Positions 9,801-16,101 of a DNA stretch of 38,954 bases are shown here, in pieces. Every line of letters starts with the position of its first letter. The stretch's first letter is position 1. Below the pieces are notes generated by a model, which saw nothing but the letters and a program-made list of their open reading frames with translations, made no database searches and was not told the DNA's origin. This DNA comes from Bacteroidales bacterium (GTDB lineage Bacteria; Bacteroidota; Bacteroidia; Bacteroidales; Muribaculaceae): the NCBI GenBank assembly GCA_015060975.1, contig SUXI01000015.1, positions 1 through 38,954 of the forward strand, read 5' to 3'. The translations under genes and the position numbers were made by a program.

Positions 9801-10739
9801 GAAACCGATATTGTTGTTGACCCGGTATTCCCCAATCCGGAGATTGATCCGTATAATTCTCCCGGTTACATATTCTTGGAAACAGGTACTCACTGGGATG
9901 CCGATTGTGCCTCAAATGGCGGTTACTACAAGTACTACTATGATGCGGCTATGGATATTGCATGGAATAGTTTCAATGATAACCTTGTGCGCTACATGGG
10001 CTATTATGCCAACCCGAAACGTGACTGTGTAGGGCATACCGTAGCAGGTTCAAGCGAATGGGTTCCTTATCTTGCCGCATCGGTATTGACTGAAGATCAA
10101 GTTACAAGTTACAATAGCCGTTTAGGAAAAGACCAAGCTCCGTTGACAGGAATAGGCTATACCGGAAGTAACGAGTGGTCAACATTGTCGGCATCGGCAC
10201 GCCATATTCCTGTGAAAGTGCACTATGTGTGGGCTGGAAATGAAAAGCTCGCTTCAGATGCGCGAGGTGAAGCTGAGTTTGATTGGGAATTGAGTGCAAA
10301 TTATCCTGTAGTGGTTTATAATACACCATTGTTGAAAATCAACTCAACACCGCAAGATGGAGGTGCATACGATATCACCGAGCCGGTTGTTTTCGCTCGC
10401 AGTGTCCCCGGTTATGATATGCAAGTGATAACTGCCACAAACCAAAATTATACAGAGTTGACGATGGATGGTGTTATTGAAGCGAAGGTTACAACCGGTG
10501 TTGATGGGGTGAATCCCGAAAATGGAAAGGTGATTGTTTATCCAAATCCTGCCACCGATTTTGTGACAATAAAATCACCATTTGCTATTAAAGATGTGAA
10601 GATATTGTCATCAAGCGGATTGTTGGTTAAAGAAATCGATGCCGATGGCACCCAATTGCGTGTTGATGTGAGCGACCTCGCTCCGGGTGTATATGTGGTG
10701 CGCATAGCCGACCAATCACAAATCTTGATTAAAAAATAA
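3900..10739 (+). CDS. Giant secreted N-acetylmuramoyl-L-alanine amidase with duplicated modules and T9SS sorting domain
   Basis: 2279 residues; signal peptide 1-22. Residues about 31-305 are an Amidase_3-type catalytic domain: zinc ligands His39 (INPGHG), Glu66 (FYESN) and His134 (ISIHSNA), and catalytic Glu265 (FLVEGYDHT), so the active site looks intact. It should cleave the amide bond between N-acetylmuramic acid and L-Ala in peptidoglycan. Residues 311-418 look like a CarboxypepD_reg/CnaB sandwich. A propeller-like module of about 400 residues occurs twice (about 421-835 and 1097-1490). Between the copies lie two tandem LYIVGN...W D beta-sandwich modules (about 842-955 and 957-1063) and an acidic Pro/Glu/Asp linker (1067-1097). 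An Fn3-like domain (1505-1614), an unassigned region and a T9SS type A sorting domain (from about 2204; VYPNPATDFV, GVYVVRI, ILIKK) follow. It is likely exported and cell-surface attached. The size and the fusion to repeated modules are unusual for an amidase; target (own wall or other bacteria) is unknown. Confidence 0.85.
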   Translation: MKLKHLLLAVTTASLALSASAANPNATVDQVRIYINPGHGTYTSSDRPMATIKHGAAMADTAGFYESNTNMQKAYGLLDKLREYGVPYNASKPITGSNQTNIRMSHATTGISPGLSTVATEAQTMNADVFISIHSNANQGDGNNPSGHTNFNQLLFLHRGWDGDPYVAGSDKIARACWNHAIKNKHMHYNWLTDPRYPYDAGSANWGNASSFPGRVYYPSGKDADGNPYWIKGDVTFQYNTNRNNSSYTRYYAVLNHSIPGFLVEGYDHTYRPAMHRAMNDDVCRHEGEMYARGLNDYFGWGIKDSYGKIYGIVRDQSVTMNHTYWSVIQNPTRDANKYIDPIDNKKPLNNVTVTLYNSNGVAVDTYTTDDEWNGAYFFKKVAPGTYTIKHSLNGYKEVTQTVTVVANETNYIDIDMRTYSAADAVQGHYAYGLKLTKVDDETYTVSFKSTGAMSNGKIILTNTSTKAQTVIQTGSISKGSNNVTIDATELEDGANYSWAVAFDNPASNGCNLVQSDNSIIYNNGSADARIGVAIDNDQTSANFGTIYTLTSMGQGLQKFNPDFSKNGGKVITGMFGKDTDASTSSNKFYRSNRIEVENGKVYIANYANYNTGMWEYDPATNASPRNITNVYYERGLAFYGEGSSRKVFSTHENNLQRFDIGTNTSWTANSPTKSYTTAGVMDNGDGDVLVTDNAVFVSQNRYAGNNLSQNPAFAVLDHDLNLKYKSDAINATLNGTSNGGMAITPDYKTFAIADGYNESTKADISVQVYSVTWNGSTPSFTHQYSIPLSGTKLVDQMEFDYAGNLVVASRQQGLLMYAIKNPSRQTVTNGSGTIVGAKPPIHLYIVGNSDVIGNWDPAKAVELTDNGKNYTITLNETVTEFKISTGKGETSGDWSAFDAGNLTSNDAITNGGTINLIAQHSYSNFVLPWAGVWNITVSGDLSTLTATTTTPKPLPPLYIVGNTAELGAWDTENAVEVANDGTKYTVTLNENVTAFKISTNKGDATTFNNGNLTPGGAITNGGTLNLIADKDGGNIALPWEGVWNVTIAGDLTTLTATTTTPNPNQGPGIGAEPEDAPNPDAEPDETEEAEDAQTEGYFAYALSSSKSGNEYTFSFKSTGARKNGRIVLTNTSTGATTEIKTAIVKGQNTVKVNAYDIAKGSYTWAVKMTNNANSTVTQVGIYGDVAKNNGRIGLALDKDQTSEFFGQIYTSTGLGGGLQKINPDMTNNGNELFAGYFGKDTDASTSTNKNERPSRLEVEQGKLYIANYSNSRPGVWEFNPKTNALSSSSIETSPQYEKAVAFYGTGSNRRVYVYNENNIRRYNIGTATTWAQTGYSNSYHGVLINGDGDVLITNNAVIASQHRFKGLNDASVPAFVVLDHSLNLTFNSSSLESTLNGTQVGGMAITPDYKTFAIVDAYPDGSPADINVQIYNVSWNGSTPTFTHSYTIPLSGTKQVDQMEFDHAGNLLLASRQKGLLKYAVKTSARVTTTNALTSYTVTGLGRDVAPSNVVATRKCNGEGSNTTAGTVDANITWIGEAGEFKVYYQTMRRDESGNRVYDNNGTWVEAGTATIASGSTSGSFTHKNLEPGDGYNRIYNYKVANYYSEASYVSEVKSKSISGKGHTVTSAAPVVPVNVVLSQPSTVVDGVTQYLLDLKLDLSLNEDVFNSTLLDDNDELVTATKYVIVVDEATAKALNAASNKDKVGRFYQGPATMTANNCNHFTINDWYMVVDFDDVTPADDLSKATKSITWKDVDLSMTYKPQVYTSAVRTFNFTDVALSKQIEFPTPQWSANNATVGDNGELNHIADVIPVKGDQISTIVGTEDYPMGTFRKVGDTENATNPVSITKANVIGVTGVIEPLPATDDIMNEWDITYTFMVKDAQGNVISTLPQESKNNTTDANLYSNTKKVMVDVLGLPVGSDQSTAPDGRTRYTYNAEKNADYKLVVQTTYSRVVAGETESYSNETETDIVVDPVFPNPEIDPYNSPGYIFLETGTHWDADCASNGGYYKYYYDAAMDIAWNSFNDNLVRYMGYYANPKRDCVGHTVAGSSEWVPYLAASVLTEDQVTSYNSRLGKDQAPLTGIGYTGSNEWSTLSASARHIPVKVHYVWAGNEKLASDARGEAEFDWELSANYPVVVYNTPLLKINSTPQDGGAYDITEPVVFARSVPGYDMQVITATNQNYTELTMDGVIEAKVTTGVDGVNPENGKVIVYPNPATDFVTIKSPFAIKDVKILSSSGLLVKEIDADGTQLRVDVSDLAPGVYVVRIADQSQILIKK
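6422..7098 (+). repeat. Tandem duplication inside the amidase gene (two LYIVGN modules)
   Basis: Two units of about 330-350 bp start at about 6422 and 6771. Both contain TTTATATCGTAGGTAATA/C, CTATCACAAATGGNGGCAC, CTTCCATGGG, and end CATTGACTGCAACTACTAC. DNA-level similarity this high implies a fairly recent duplication, more recent than that of the flanking 400-residue modules, which differ much more in DNA. Confidence 0.75.
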
Positions 10740-10766
10740 TTTTTTCATAATATTATAATTTTGATT

Positions 10767-10810
10767 GAGAGTAGGTGTGCCAAAAAATCGGCACACCTAC
10801 TCTCTTTTTT
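10767..10810 (+). terminator. Rho-independent terminator of the amidase gene
   Basis: A perfect 15-bp stem, GAGAGTAGGTGTGCC with its complement around AAAAAATC, is followed by six T. Confidence 0.9.
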
Positions 10811-10812
10811 AT

Positions 10813-10972
10813 ATCCCTCAGTCGCTACGCGACAGCTCCCCTAAGGGCAGGGGAGCAATGTTGTTATCTTCTGGGATGAGTAAGTTGTATTAAGATTAAT
10901 ACTCCTCCCCTGTCCATAGGGGAGGTGGCATGGAGTGCCGGAGGGGTTTATAATAGGATTTTGACACAGCCT
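10813..10972. repeat. Bipartite inverted REP-like element, family B, copy 2
   Basis: It has the same two-unit inverted layout as the copy at 3318, including the spacer TTATCTTCTGGGA...AGTTGTATTAAG. It begins two bases after the terminator T-tract. CCTACTCTCTTTTTTAT (10796-10812) reappears with one extra C at 10970-10987, so the element is bracketed by an imperfect 17-18 bp direct repeat. The rest of the stretch to 11087 is plain AT-rich sequence with nothing recognised. Confidence 0.75.
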
Positions 10973-11087
10973 ACCTCTCTTTTTTATGAGAAAATGATGA
11001 TAAAATCAATATGTGAGCCAATTTATCTAATTATTTTACATAAGTGAGGTGAAAAACTTATTTTTTATGTCATTTTGCAAGAAAAAA

Positions 11088-11119
11088 TTGGGTTATTCAA
11101 GAAATTTGCGCTATCTTTG
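11088..11119 (+). promoter_or_regulatory. asnA promoter
   Basis: TTG at 11088-11090 and TATCTTTG at 11112-11119 are 21 nt apart, close to the Bacteroidetes -33/-7 spacing. The leader is about 25 nt. Confidence 0.65.
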
Positions 11120-11148
11120 CAGTCCAAACTCGAAAATACAGCATAATT

Positions 11149-12183
11149 ATGGCTCTTATTATACCAAAGAAATATAAACGAAAATTGCTGCCCGAAACAA
11201 CCGAAGTGGCGATAAAGAATATAAAAGAAACATTTCAAGAGCGACTTGCGACGGCGTTAAACTTGCGACGTGTCACAGCGCCATTGTTTGTGCTTTCGGG
11301 CACCGGTCTTAATGACGATTTAAATGGTATAGAGAAAGCTGTTACATTTAATATTCAATGCATGGATAACAGTCCTGCCGAGGTGGTTCATTCGCTTGCG
11401 AAATGGAAACGCACAAAATTGGGAGCCTACGACATCGCTCCCGGATATGGGTTATATACCGATATGAATGCGATACGCGCTTGCGAAGAACTTGATAATT
11501 TGCACTCTCTTTATGTTGATCAATGGGACTGGGAACAATCCATCACTCCCGAAGACCGCACGCTTGACTATCTTAAAGAAACCGTGGTGAAAATATATGA
11601 TGCTGTGCGTGAAACCGAACAAATGATTTATCGCTCGTTCCCACACATCACACCGGTGTTGCCCGATGAGATAACTTTTATTCATGCCGAGGAATTGTTA
11701 AAGGAATATCCCAATCTCGAGCCTAAAGACCGTGAAGCGGCGGCCGCCAAGAAGTATGGTGCGATATTCCTCATAGGGATTGGTAATCCTCTTTCAAATG
11801 GTGAGCCTCACGATGGTCGCGCTCCCGACTATGATGATTGGATTACCCCCAATTCAGATGGATATGTGGGCTTGAATGGAGATATGATTTTTTGGAACAC
11901 AATTTTGGAGTGTCCGTTTGAATTATCGTCAATGGGAATAAGGGTGGAGCCGGCATCGCTTATGCAACAGCTTAAGGCTCGCGGATGCGAGGAACGCTCG
12001 AGATATCGTTTCCATCAGATGCTTCTTAATGGCGAACTACCATCGTCGATAGGCGGAGGGATAGGACAGAGCCGATTGTGTATGTTCCTTTTGCAAAAGG
12101 CTCATGTGGGCGAGGTGCAGGCAAGTATATGGCCCGAAGAGCAAATCGCTCAATGTCAAGCTGCCGGTATAGAACTGATATAA
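11149..12183 (+). CDS. asnA: Aspartate--ammonia ligase (ammonia-dependent asparagine synthetase)
   Basis: 344 residues, the usual length for AsnA. It makes L-asparagine from L-aspartate, ammonia and ATP (AMP-forming) in the cytoplasm, with a class II aminoacyl-tRNA-synthetase-like fold. Recognisable stretches are LRRVTAPLFVLSGTGLNDDL near residue 40, AYDIAPGYGLYTDMNAIR near 96, the QWDWEQSI segment near 123, and the C-terminal SIGGGIGQSRLCMFLLQKAH followed by GEVQASIWP. It is a single-gene unit with its own promoter and a weak hairpin terminator, convergent with the helicase gene. The glutamine-dependent AsnB is not in this window. Confidence 0.95.
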   Translation: MALIIPKKYKRKLLPETTEVAIKNIKETFQERLATALNLRRVTAPLFVLSGTGLNDDLNGIEKAVTFNIQCMDNSPAEVVHSLAKWKRTKLGAYDIAPGYGLYTDMNAIRACEELDNLHSLYVDQWDWEQSITPEDRTLDYLKETVVKIYDAVRETEQMIYRSFPHITPVLPDEITFIHAEELLKEYPNLEPKDREAAAAKKYGAIFLIGIGNPLSNGEPHDGRAPDYDDWITPNSDGYVGLNGDMIFWNTILECPFELSSMGIRVEPASLMQQLKARGCEERSRYRFHQMLLNGELPSSIGGGIGQSRLCMFLLQKAHVGEVQASIWPEEQIAQCQAAGIELI

Positions 12184-12216
12184 CAACAATCTATAATAAA
12201 CATATTTGTATTAATG

Positions 12217-12256
12217 CTGTTGAGGCTGAAACCAAATGCCTTGACAGTATTTTTTT
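12217..12256 (+). terminator. Weak rho-independent terminator of asnA
   Basis: A 10-bp stem (CTGTTGAGGC with GCCTTGACAG, two G-T pairs) is followed by TATTTTTTTG. It lies between the convergent gene ends. Confidence 0.55.
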
Positions 12257-12275
12257 GTTGTGGGAAGAGGATGGT

Positions 12276-13685
12276 TTATTTCACTTCAACCGAGGGGTTG
12301 ATGAGGTAGAGGCGATGGGTGGCACGAGTGATTGCGGTGTAGAGCCATCGGTAAAATTCCATGCCTTGTGCTTCGGGTGCAATATATCCCATATCGATAA
12401 ACACATTGCGCCATTGTCCCCCTTGTGCTTTGTGGCAGGTGACAGCGTAGGCATATTTCACTTGCAAGGCGTTGTAATAGGGGTCGGATTTAAGTTTTTT
12501 GATGCGTGTTGACGTAGGCACTTCGGGCGCAAAATTGTTGGGGTCGTTGAGGCATTTGTTGTAGAGAGTGGCGGTTTGTTCGGTGGTTAGTCCCGGTGCG
12601 TCGGCAGTGAGAGTTGAAAGCAAGAGTTTGGCATCGAGTTCGATGTCACGGTCGGGGAACAATATTTTGGCATCGGCAAAAAGAAACCCATATTTAGCCT
12701 CTGTGCCGTAAATTTTTGTGACAATCGCAATATCGCCATTGGCAATAAAATCAATACCTTTCACTTTTGAACTCCACAAATAATTGTTTTTTGCAACAAG
12801 AATAAGCTCATCCTTACATAGATACTCCTCTTTTTCGAGAATAGTGTTGCGTATAGCCAAATTGAATTTCACGGCGCGTTGGTTGGAACGAGTGATGAGA
12901 ATTGACTCTTCCATGCCATCACGGCAGTAGGCATCGCTGAGAACCTCGGGCAGGTTCTCACTCAACACCGGAGTCACATCGGCAAATGTCGATGCCATTA
13001 ACATGGGTGTGGGCAGAGGATTTGTGAGCATCGCACGTCGCAACCAGGTGGCGTTGTATAGAATGCCGCTTTTTTCGTTTTGTCGGGCTGTGGCAGTGAT
13101 AACGGCTTTCGATACTCTAAGCCCAAATGTTTTAAGAACGTTCACATTCATGGCCGGAGAGAACTGGCACCCCACCGGAGGTAGCTGGGCAGTGTCGCCA
13201 AGGAGTATCAACCGGCAGTTGTCACCGCTATACACATATTGGATAAGGTCTTCGAGCAGGTCGCTACCATTGTCGCCACGCGAACCAATCATCGAAGCCT
13301 CATCGACGATGAAAATAGTGTTGTGATGACGGTTTTCTGTGACAATCGCCATATATGAAGTGGCATCGCCTGACGATGCTTGGCGATAGATTTTGCGGTG
13401 AATAGTATAGGCAGGGTGCTTGGCAAATCGTCCGAACACTTTGGCGGCACGACCGGTAGGCGCAAGCAGCACTGAGGTGATGCCTACCTCACCAAGTGAT
13501 TGCACAAGTGCTCCGGTGAGCGATGTTTTCCCCGTTCCGGCATATCCGTTAAGAAGAAATATAGAATCTTGCGGAGACTGAAGCGAGCAGAAACGAGCCA
13601 ACGCAGCAATGAGCTGAACCTGTTGCTCATTGGGGTCGTATGGCAAGTTTAATACAATCCGTTCGGCAAATTCCAATGCGTCCAT
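12276..13685 (-). CDS. RecD-like superfamily 1B DNA helicase
   Basis: 469 residues, a compact single-polypeptide RecD/Dda-type ATPase. Walker A GYAGTGKTS is at 47-55, motif Ia LLAPTGRAAKVF at 73-84, TIHRKIY at 94-100, Walker B FIVDEASM at 125-132, motif III GDTAQLPPVG at 163-172, and the C-terminal VTCHKAQGGQW and YTAITRATHRLYLI, which are the UvrD_C_2-type motifs. It is probably an ATP-dependent 5'-3' helicase in DNA repair or replication restart; there is no RecB or RecC partner. The ATG at 13685 is chosen because the -7-like box (CACCTTTG, minus strand, 13693-13700) ends 7 nt upstream, giving a near-leaderless transcript. The promoter and first 11 codons are duplicated at 14831-14881, beyond the DUF1016 gene. 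Confidence 0.85.
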   Translation of the reverse strand: MDALEFAERIVLNLPYDPNEQQVQLIAALARFCSLQSPQDSIFLLNGYAGTGKTSLTGALVQSLGEVGITSVLLAPTGRAAKVFGRFAKHPAYTIHRKIYRQASSGDATSYMAIVTENRHHNTIFIVDEASMIGSRGDNGSDLLEDLIQYVYSGDNCRLILLGDTAQLPPVGCQFSPAMNVNVLKTFGLRVSKAVITATARQNEKSGILYNATWLRRAMLTNPLPTPMLMASTFADVTPVLSENLPEVLSDAYCRDGMEESILITRSNQRAVKFNLAIRNTILEKEEYLCKDELILVAKNNYLWSSKVKGIDFIANGDIAIVTKIYGTEAKYGFLFADAKILFPDRDIELDAKLLLSTLTADAPGLTTEQTATLYNKCLNDPNNFAPEVPTSTRIKKLKSDPYYNALQVKYAYAVTCHKAQGGQWRNVFIDMGYIAPEAQGMEFYRWLYTAITRATHRLYLINPSVEVK

Positions 13686-13700
13686 AATATTGCAAAGGTG
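13651..13700 (-). repeat. Direct repeat copy 1: helicase promoter and first codons
   Basis: It covers the -7 box CACCTTTG (minus strand, 13693-13700) and codons MDALEFAERIV. It matches 14831-14882 with a handful of substitutions and one 2-nt indel. Most coding differences are synonymous (GAC/GAT, GCA/GCG, TTG/CTG); one changes Glu to Val. Confidence 0.8.
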
Positions 13701-13746
13701 TTGATGATCGCAATTATAACATAAATGTAATGAATTTTAGTGGTAA

Positions 13747-14778
13747 CTATAGCTCATTTGATGCATCTAATTGATTGCGTTCGCGAATAATCTCTTGTTG
13801 AAGAAGCTCCGGAGTAGGTAACTCAAGTATATATTTTGATGCAAATATTTGACGATGCTCAGATAGAACAGAGTATTTTACTACTGCGTTATTTTTATCT
13901 GAGCAAAGGATTAGACCTAAAGTGGGGTTATCGTCGGCTTGTTTATATAAATCGTCAAACATACGGATATAACTATCCATTTGCCCTACATCTTGATGAG
14001 TCAATTTGCCTAATTTTAGATCAATTAATACATGGCATTTTAGAATAGAATGGTAGAAGACCAGATCTACATAAAAATTGTCTTCATCATAACGCATCAA
14101 TTTTTGTCGAGCTACAAAACAAAACCCTTTGCCTAATTCTAGTAGGAATTCTTTTAGGTTGCTAATCAGCGCTTTTTCAAGATTTGATTCTCGAATAGCG
14201 GGGTAGTCTTTGAGATTAAGAAACTCCAAAACGTAGGGATCGTGAATAAATTCTTGAGGAGCAACATGTTTTAGGTTCTGATACGCTTCATCTCGCACCG
14301 GAGCGGTGTTAGAACTATTAAGTAAACGTTCATAGTATAATACTGAGATTTGGCGGTCAAGTTGTCGAGATGACCATGTTTGCTCTGCAGCTTCATTCAT
14401 ATACCATATGCGAGCAGTTTCATTTTGTACTCTTATTAGGAGGCGATAATGTGTCCATGTCAATTCGTTACGCAGTGCGTAGCAATTTGGAAAGCTAAGA
14501 TAAAATTGGCGCATATTACGTAAATTGGCCTCGGTAAATCCTTTTCCAAATTCTTTGGTCAATTGTTTTGACAAATCGGTCAATACGGTTTTGCCATATT
14601 CGGCACGAGCATTGCCTTGCTGTTCATCTTCAACAATAAGTCGCCCAATATTCCAATAGGCTGTTACCATTGCAAAGTTTACTGCTTTATAAGCATTTTT
14701 TCTTGCGCCATCAAGTATTTGGCGAATTTCAGAGAACAAGCGTTTTGATGTCGATAGGGATTCTTCTATAATTGACAT
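13747..14778 (-). CDS. DUF1016 / YhcG-type PDDEXK nuclease-domain protein
   Basis: 343 residues, the usual length for this family. The N-terminal half (residues about 10-165, with TAYWNIGRLI and YGKTVLTDLSKQL) is the DUF1016 N-terminal domain. The C-terminal half is a PDDEXK-like fold with Asp238 (FYVDLVF) and Asp253-Leu-Lys255 (VLIDLKLGKLTHQDVGQM). Family members are widespread, often in mobile or defence contexts; the biological role is not established. It is flanked by a duplicated helicase start, so it looks like an inserted gene. A 33-codon leader ORF made from the duplicated start overlaps its ATG, so its expression may depend on a captured promoter. No good Shine-Dalgarno site is seen. 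Confidence 0.8.
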   Translation of the reverse strand: MSIIEESLSTSKRLFSEIRQILDGARKNAYKAVNFAMVTAYWNIGRLIVEDEQQGNARAEYGKTVLTDLSKQLTKEFGKGFTEANLRNMRQFYLSFPNCYALRNELTWTHYRLLIRVQNETARIWYMNEAAEQTWSSRQLDRQISVLYYERLLNSSNTAPVRDEAYQNLKHVAPQEFIHDPYVLEFLNLKDYPAIRESNLEKALISNLKEFLLELGKGFCFVARQKLMRYDEDNFYVDLVFYHSILKCHVLIDLKLGKLTHQDVGQMDSYIRMFDDLYKQADDNPTLGLILCSDKNNAVVKYSVLSEHRQIFASKYILELPTPELLQQEIIRERNQLDASNEL

Positions 14779-14867
14779 AAAAAATAAAAATTAAATTTTG
14801 GAGTAAAATCGCTAAAAGGATATGCATAATAATACACAATCCGTACGGCAAATTCCAGCGCATCCAT
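14766..14867 (-). pseudogene. Truncated helicase start acting as a 33-codon leader ORF
   Basis: From an ATG at 14867 the minus strand reads MDALEFAVRIV, like the helicase start (MDALEFAERIV), then unrelated codons YYYAYPFSDF and a TAG at 14766-14768. The DUF1016 ATG (14778) lies inside it in another frame, near its stop, an arrangement that could couple translation. The fragment is either a relic of the duplication or a working leader peptide; the sequence cannot decide. Confidence 0.65.
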
Positions 14868-14882
14868 AATATTGCAAAGGTA
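14831..14882 (-). repeat. Direct repeat copy 2: promoter and helicase start upstream of the DUF1016 gene
   Basis: It matches 13651-13700. Its -7 box, TACCTTTG on the minus strand at 14875-14882, is a better match to consensus than the one in copy 1. Confidence 0.8.
14875..14882 (-). promoter_or_regulatory. -7 box TACCTTTG upstream of the DUF1016 gene
   Basis: It ends 7 nt before the leader ORF ATG. It also forms the edge of the repeat region that continues to 15021; GGCTTGCACTACCTTTGCA is, from memory, a recurrent intergenic motif in Bacteroidales genomes. Confidence 0.6.
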
Positions 14883-14891
14883 GTGCAAGCC

Positions 14892-14936
14892 GAGCGCAAA
14901 AGCAAATTAAGCTTGCTTAAATTTGTTTTGCCGAGG
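14892..14936. repeat. 45-bp direct repeat, copy 1
   Basis: It starts GAGCGCAAAAGCAAATTAAG and ends GTTTTGCCGAGG; its core AAATTAAGCTTGCTTAAATTT is almost palindromic. Copy 2 is at 14977-15021 with one change. Between them lies GCGCAGCCTACCTAAGGCG. This type of sequence is, from memory, a common dispersed intergenic element in Bacteroidales. Confidence 0.75.
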
Positions 14937-14976
14937 CGCAGCCTACCTAAGGCGTAAGCCAACGGTAGAAAAGAAA

Positions 14977-15021
14977 GAGCGCAAAAGCAAATTAAGTTTG
15001 CTTAAATTTGTTTTGCCGAGG
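14977..15021. repeat. 45-bp direct repeat, copy 2
   Basis: It matches 14892-14936 with one substitution in the palindromic centre (C to T). Confidence 0.75.
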
Positions 15022-15071
15022 TGTCTCATTTCTTTGCTCGTTGCTTTTTTTATTTTGTGTATTATTTTCAA

Positions 15072-15079
15072 TACCTTTG
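15072..15079 (+). promoter_or_regulatory. -7 box TACCTTTG of porin 1
   Basis: It lies 22 nt before the ATG at 15102. Unlike the promoter of porin 2, no TTTGAAAT direct repeat lies upstream; only TTTGTGTA sits at the second-repeat position. Confidence 0.6.
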
Positions 15080-15101
15080 TATCGTGAAACAAAATTAAGA
15101 A

Positions 15102-16094
15102 ATGATGAAGAAAATCTTTTTGATAGTTGTGATGTTGTTGAGCGTTGGAGTTGTGTTGAATGCACAGGAAACGCAAGATGCAACAAAAAACGAACCTAAA
15201 GGGCAAGCCATTATTCAGGTATTTGGAAATTTTCATACCGGCTTTGGAGCCGATAATGATGACCGCGGATTTGAACTCGACCGCAGTTATTTGGGGTATC
15301 AATATAACCTTGATGATGGGTTACAGGTGAAAGCCGTGCTTGATGTGGGGCAGTCGAATGATGTAGATGATTATCATCGCATTGCTTATATAAAGAATGC
15401 GCAAGTGACATGGAACGCCGGTCGATTGACGCTTGATGGAGGTATGATTTCGACAACTCAATTTAAAATGCAAGAAAAAATTTGGGGCTATCGCTATATT
15501 ATGAAATCGTTTCAAGACGAGTATAAATTTGGGAGCAGTGCCGACCTCGGAATCTCGGTGGCTTATAAGTTTAACGATGTGGTAAGTGCCGATGCTATCA
15601 TTGTTAATGGTGAGGGGTACAAGAAAGTGCAGATGAAAGACGGTTTGCAATATGGATTGGGAGCCACTGTCGCACCGGTTAAGGGGTTGACCTTGCGTGT
15701 GTATGGCTCGCTTAATGAGTCGGCACAAAAGGGAGCGAAAGACGCCTATAACTGGGCTGCCTTTGCCGGTTATCAAAACGACCGATTCTCGCTCGGAGCC
15801 GAGTATAATATTTATCAAAACTCAGGATTTGTTGACGATGCCGACCAATATGGTTTGTCGGTCTATGGCACAGCCCACTTGAGCAAAGTGGTAGATGTGT
15901 TTGCTCGATATGATTATCTCACCTCAAAAGATGATTGGAATATAGGCAAAGATGAGTCGGCGGCAATACTTGGCGCACAATTCAAAGTGTGCAAATACGT
16001 GAAAATCGCTCCCAACTTCCGCATAAATATCCCCTCGGCCGATGGCGCCGACAACGGCTACTCAGCCTATGTGAGTTGCTTTTTCGGAATTTAA
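15102..16094 (+). CDS. Outer-membrane porin, phosphate-island copy 1
   Basis: 330 residues with a signal peptide ending near LNAQ (residues 1-22). The rest is a series of amphipathic strands typical of a 16-strand-size porin, ending in YSAYVSCFFGI. It is the paralogue of the protein at 20298-21278; the last 125 residues differ at only five positions, whereas the first 100 mature residues differ at more than twenty. Its position beside phoBR-type genes, a Na/Pi transporter and pst suggests phosphate or phosphate-ester uptake, as for the phosphate-selective O/P porins, but specificity is inferred from context. Two ATGs are adjacent (15102, 15105), so the exact start is uncertain by one residue. 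The gene end is only 7 bases from the convergent histidine kinase gene. Confidence 0.75.
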   Translation: MMKKIFLIVVMLLSVGVVLNAQETQDATKNEPKGQAIIQVFGNFHTGFGADNDDRGFELDRSYLGYQYNLDDGLQVKAVLDVGQSNDVDDYHRIAYIKNAQVTWNAGRLTLDGGMISTTQFKMQEKIWGYRYIMKSFQDEYKFGSSADLGISVAYKFNDVVSADAIIVNGEGYKKVQMKDGLQYGLGATVAPVKGLTLRVYGSLNESAQKGAKDAYNWAAFAGYQNDRFSLGAEYNIYQNSGFVDDADQYGLSVYGTAHLSKVVDVFARYDYLTSKDDWNIGKDESAAILGAQFKVCKYVKIAPNFRINIPSADGADNGYSAYVSCFFGI

Positions 16095-16101
16095 GGATTA
16101 A

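Noticed and set aside
216..10972. Remnants of insertion sequences explaining the repeats
   Set aside because: No transposase fragments or classic terminal inverted repeats flank them; REP-like elements fit better.
12078..12512. 144-codon open frame on the plus strand
   Set aside because: It overlaps the ends of asnA and the helicase in the wrong frames; both neighbours are clear families.
14892..15021. CRISPR-like repeat pair
   Set aside because: Only two 45-bp copies with one 40-bp gap, no further units and no cas genes; it looks like a dispersed intergenic repeat.
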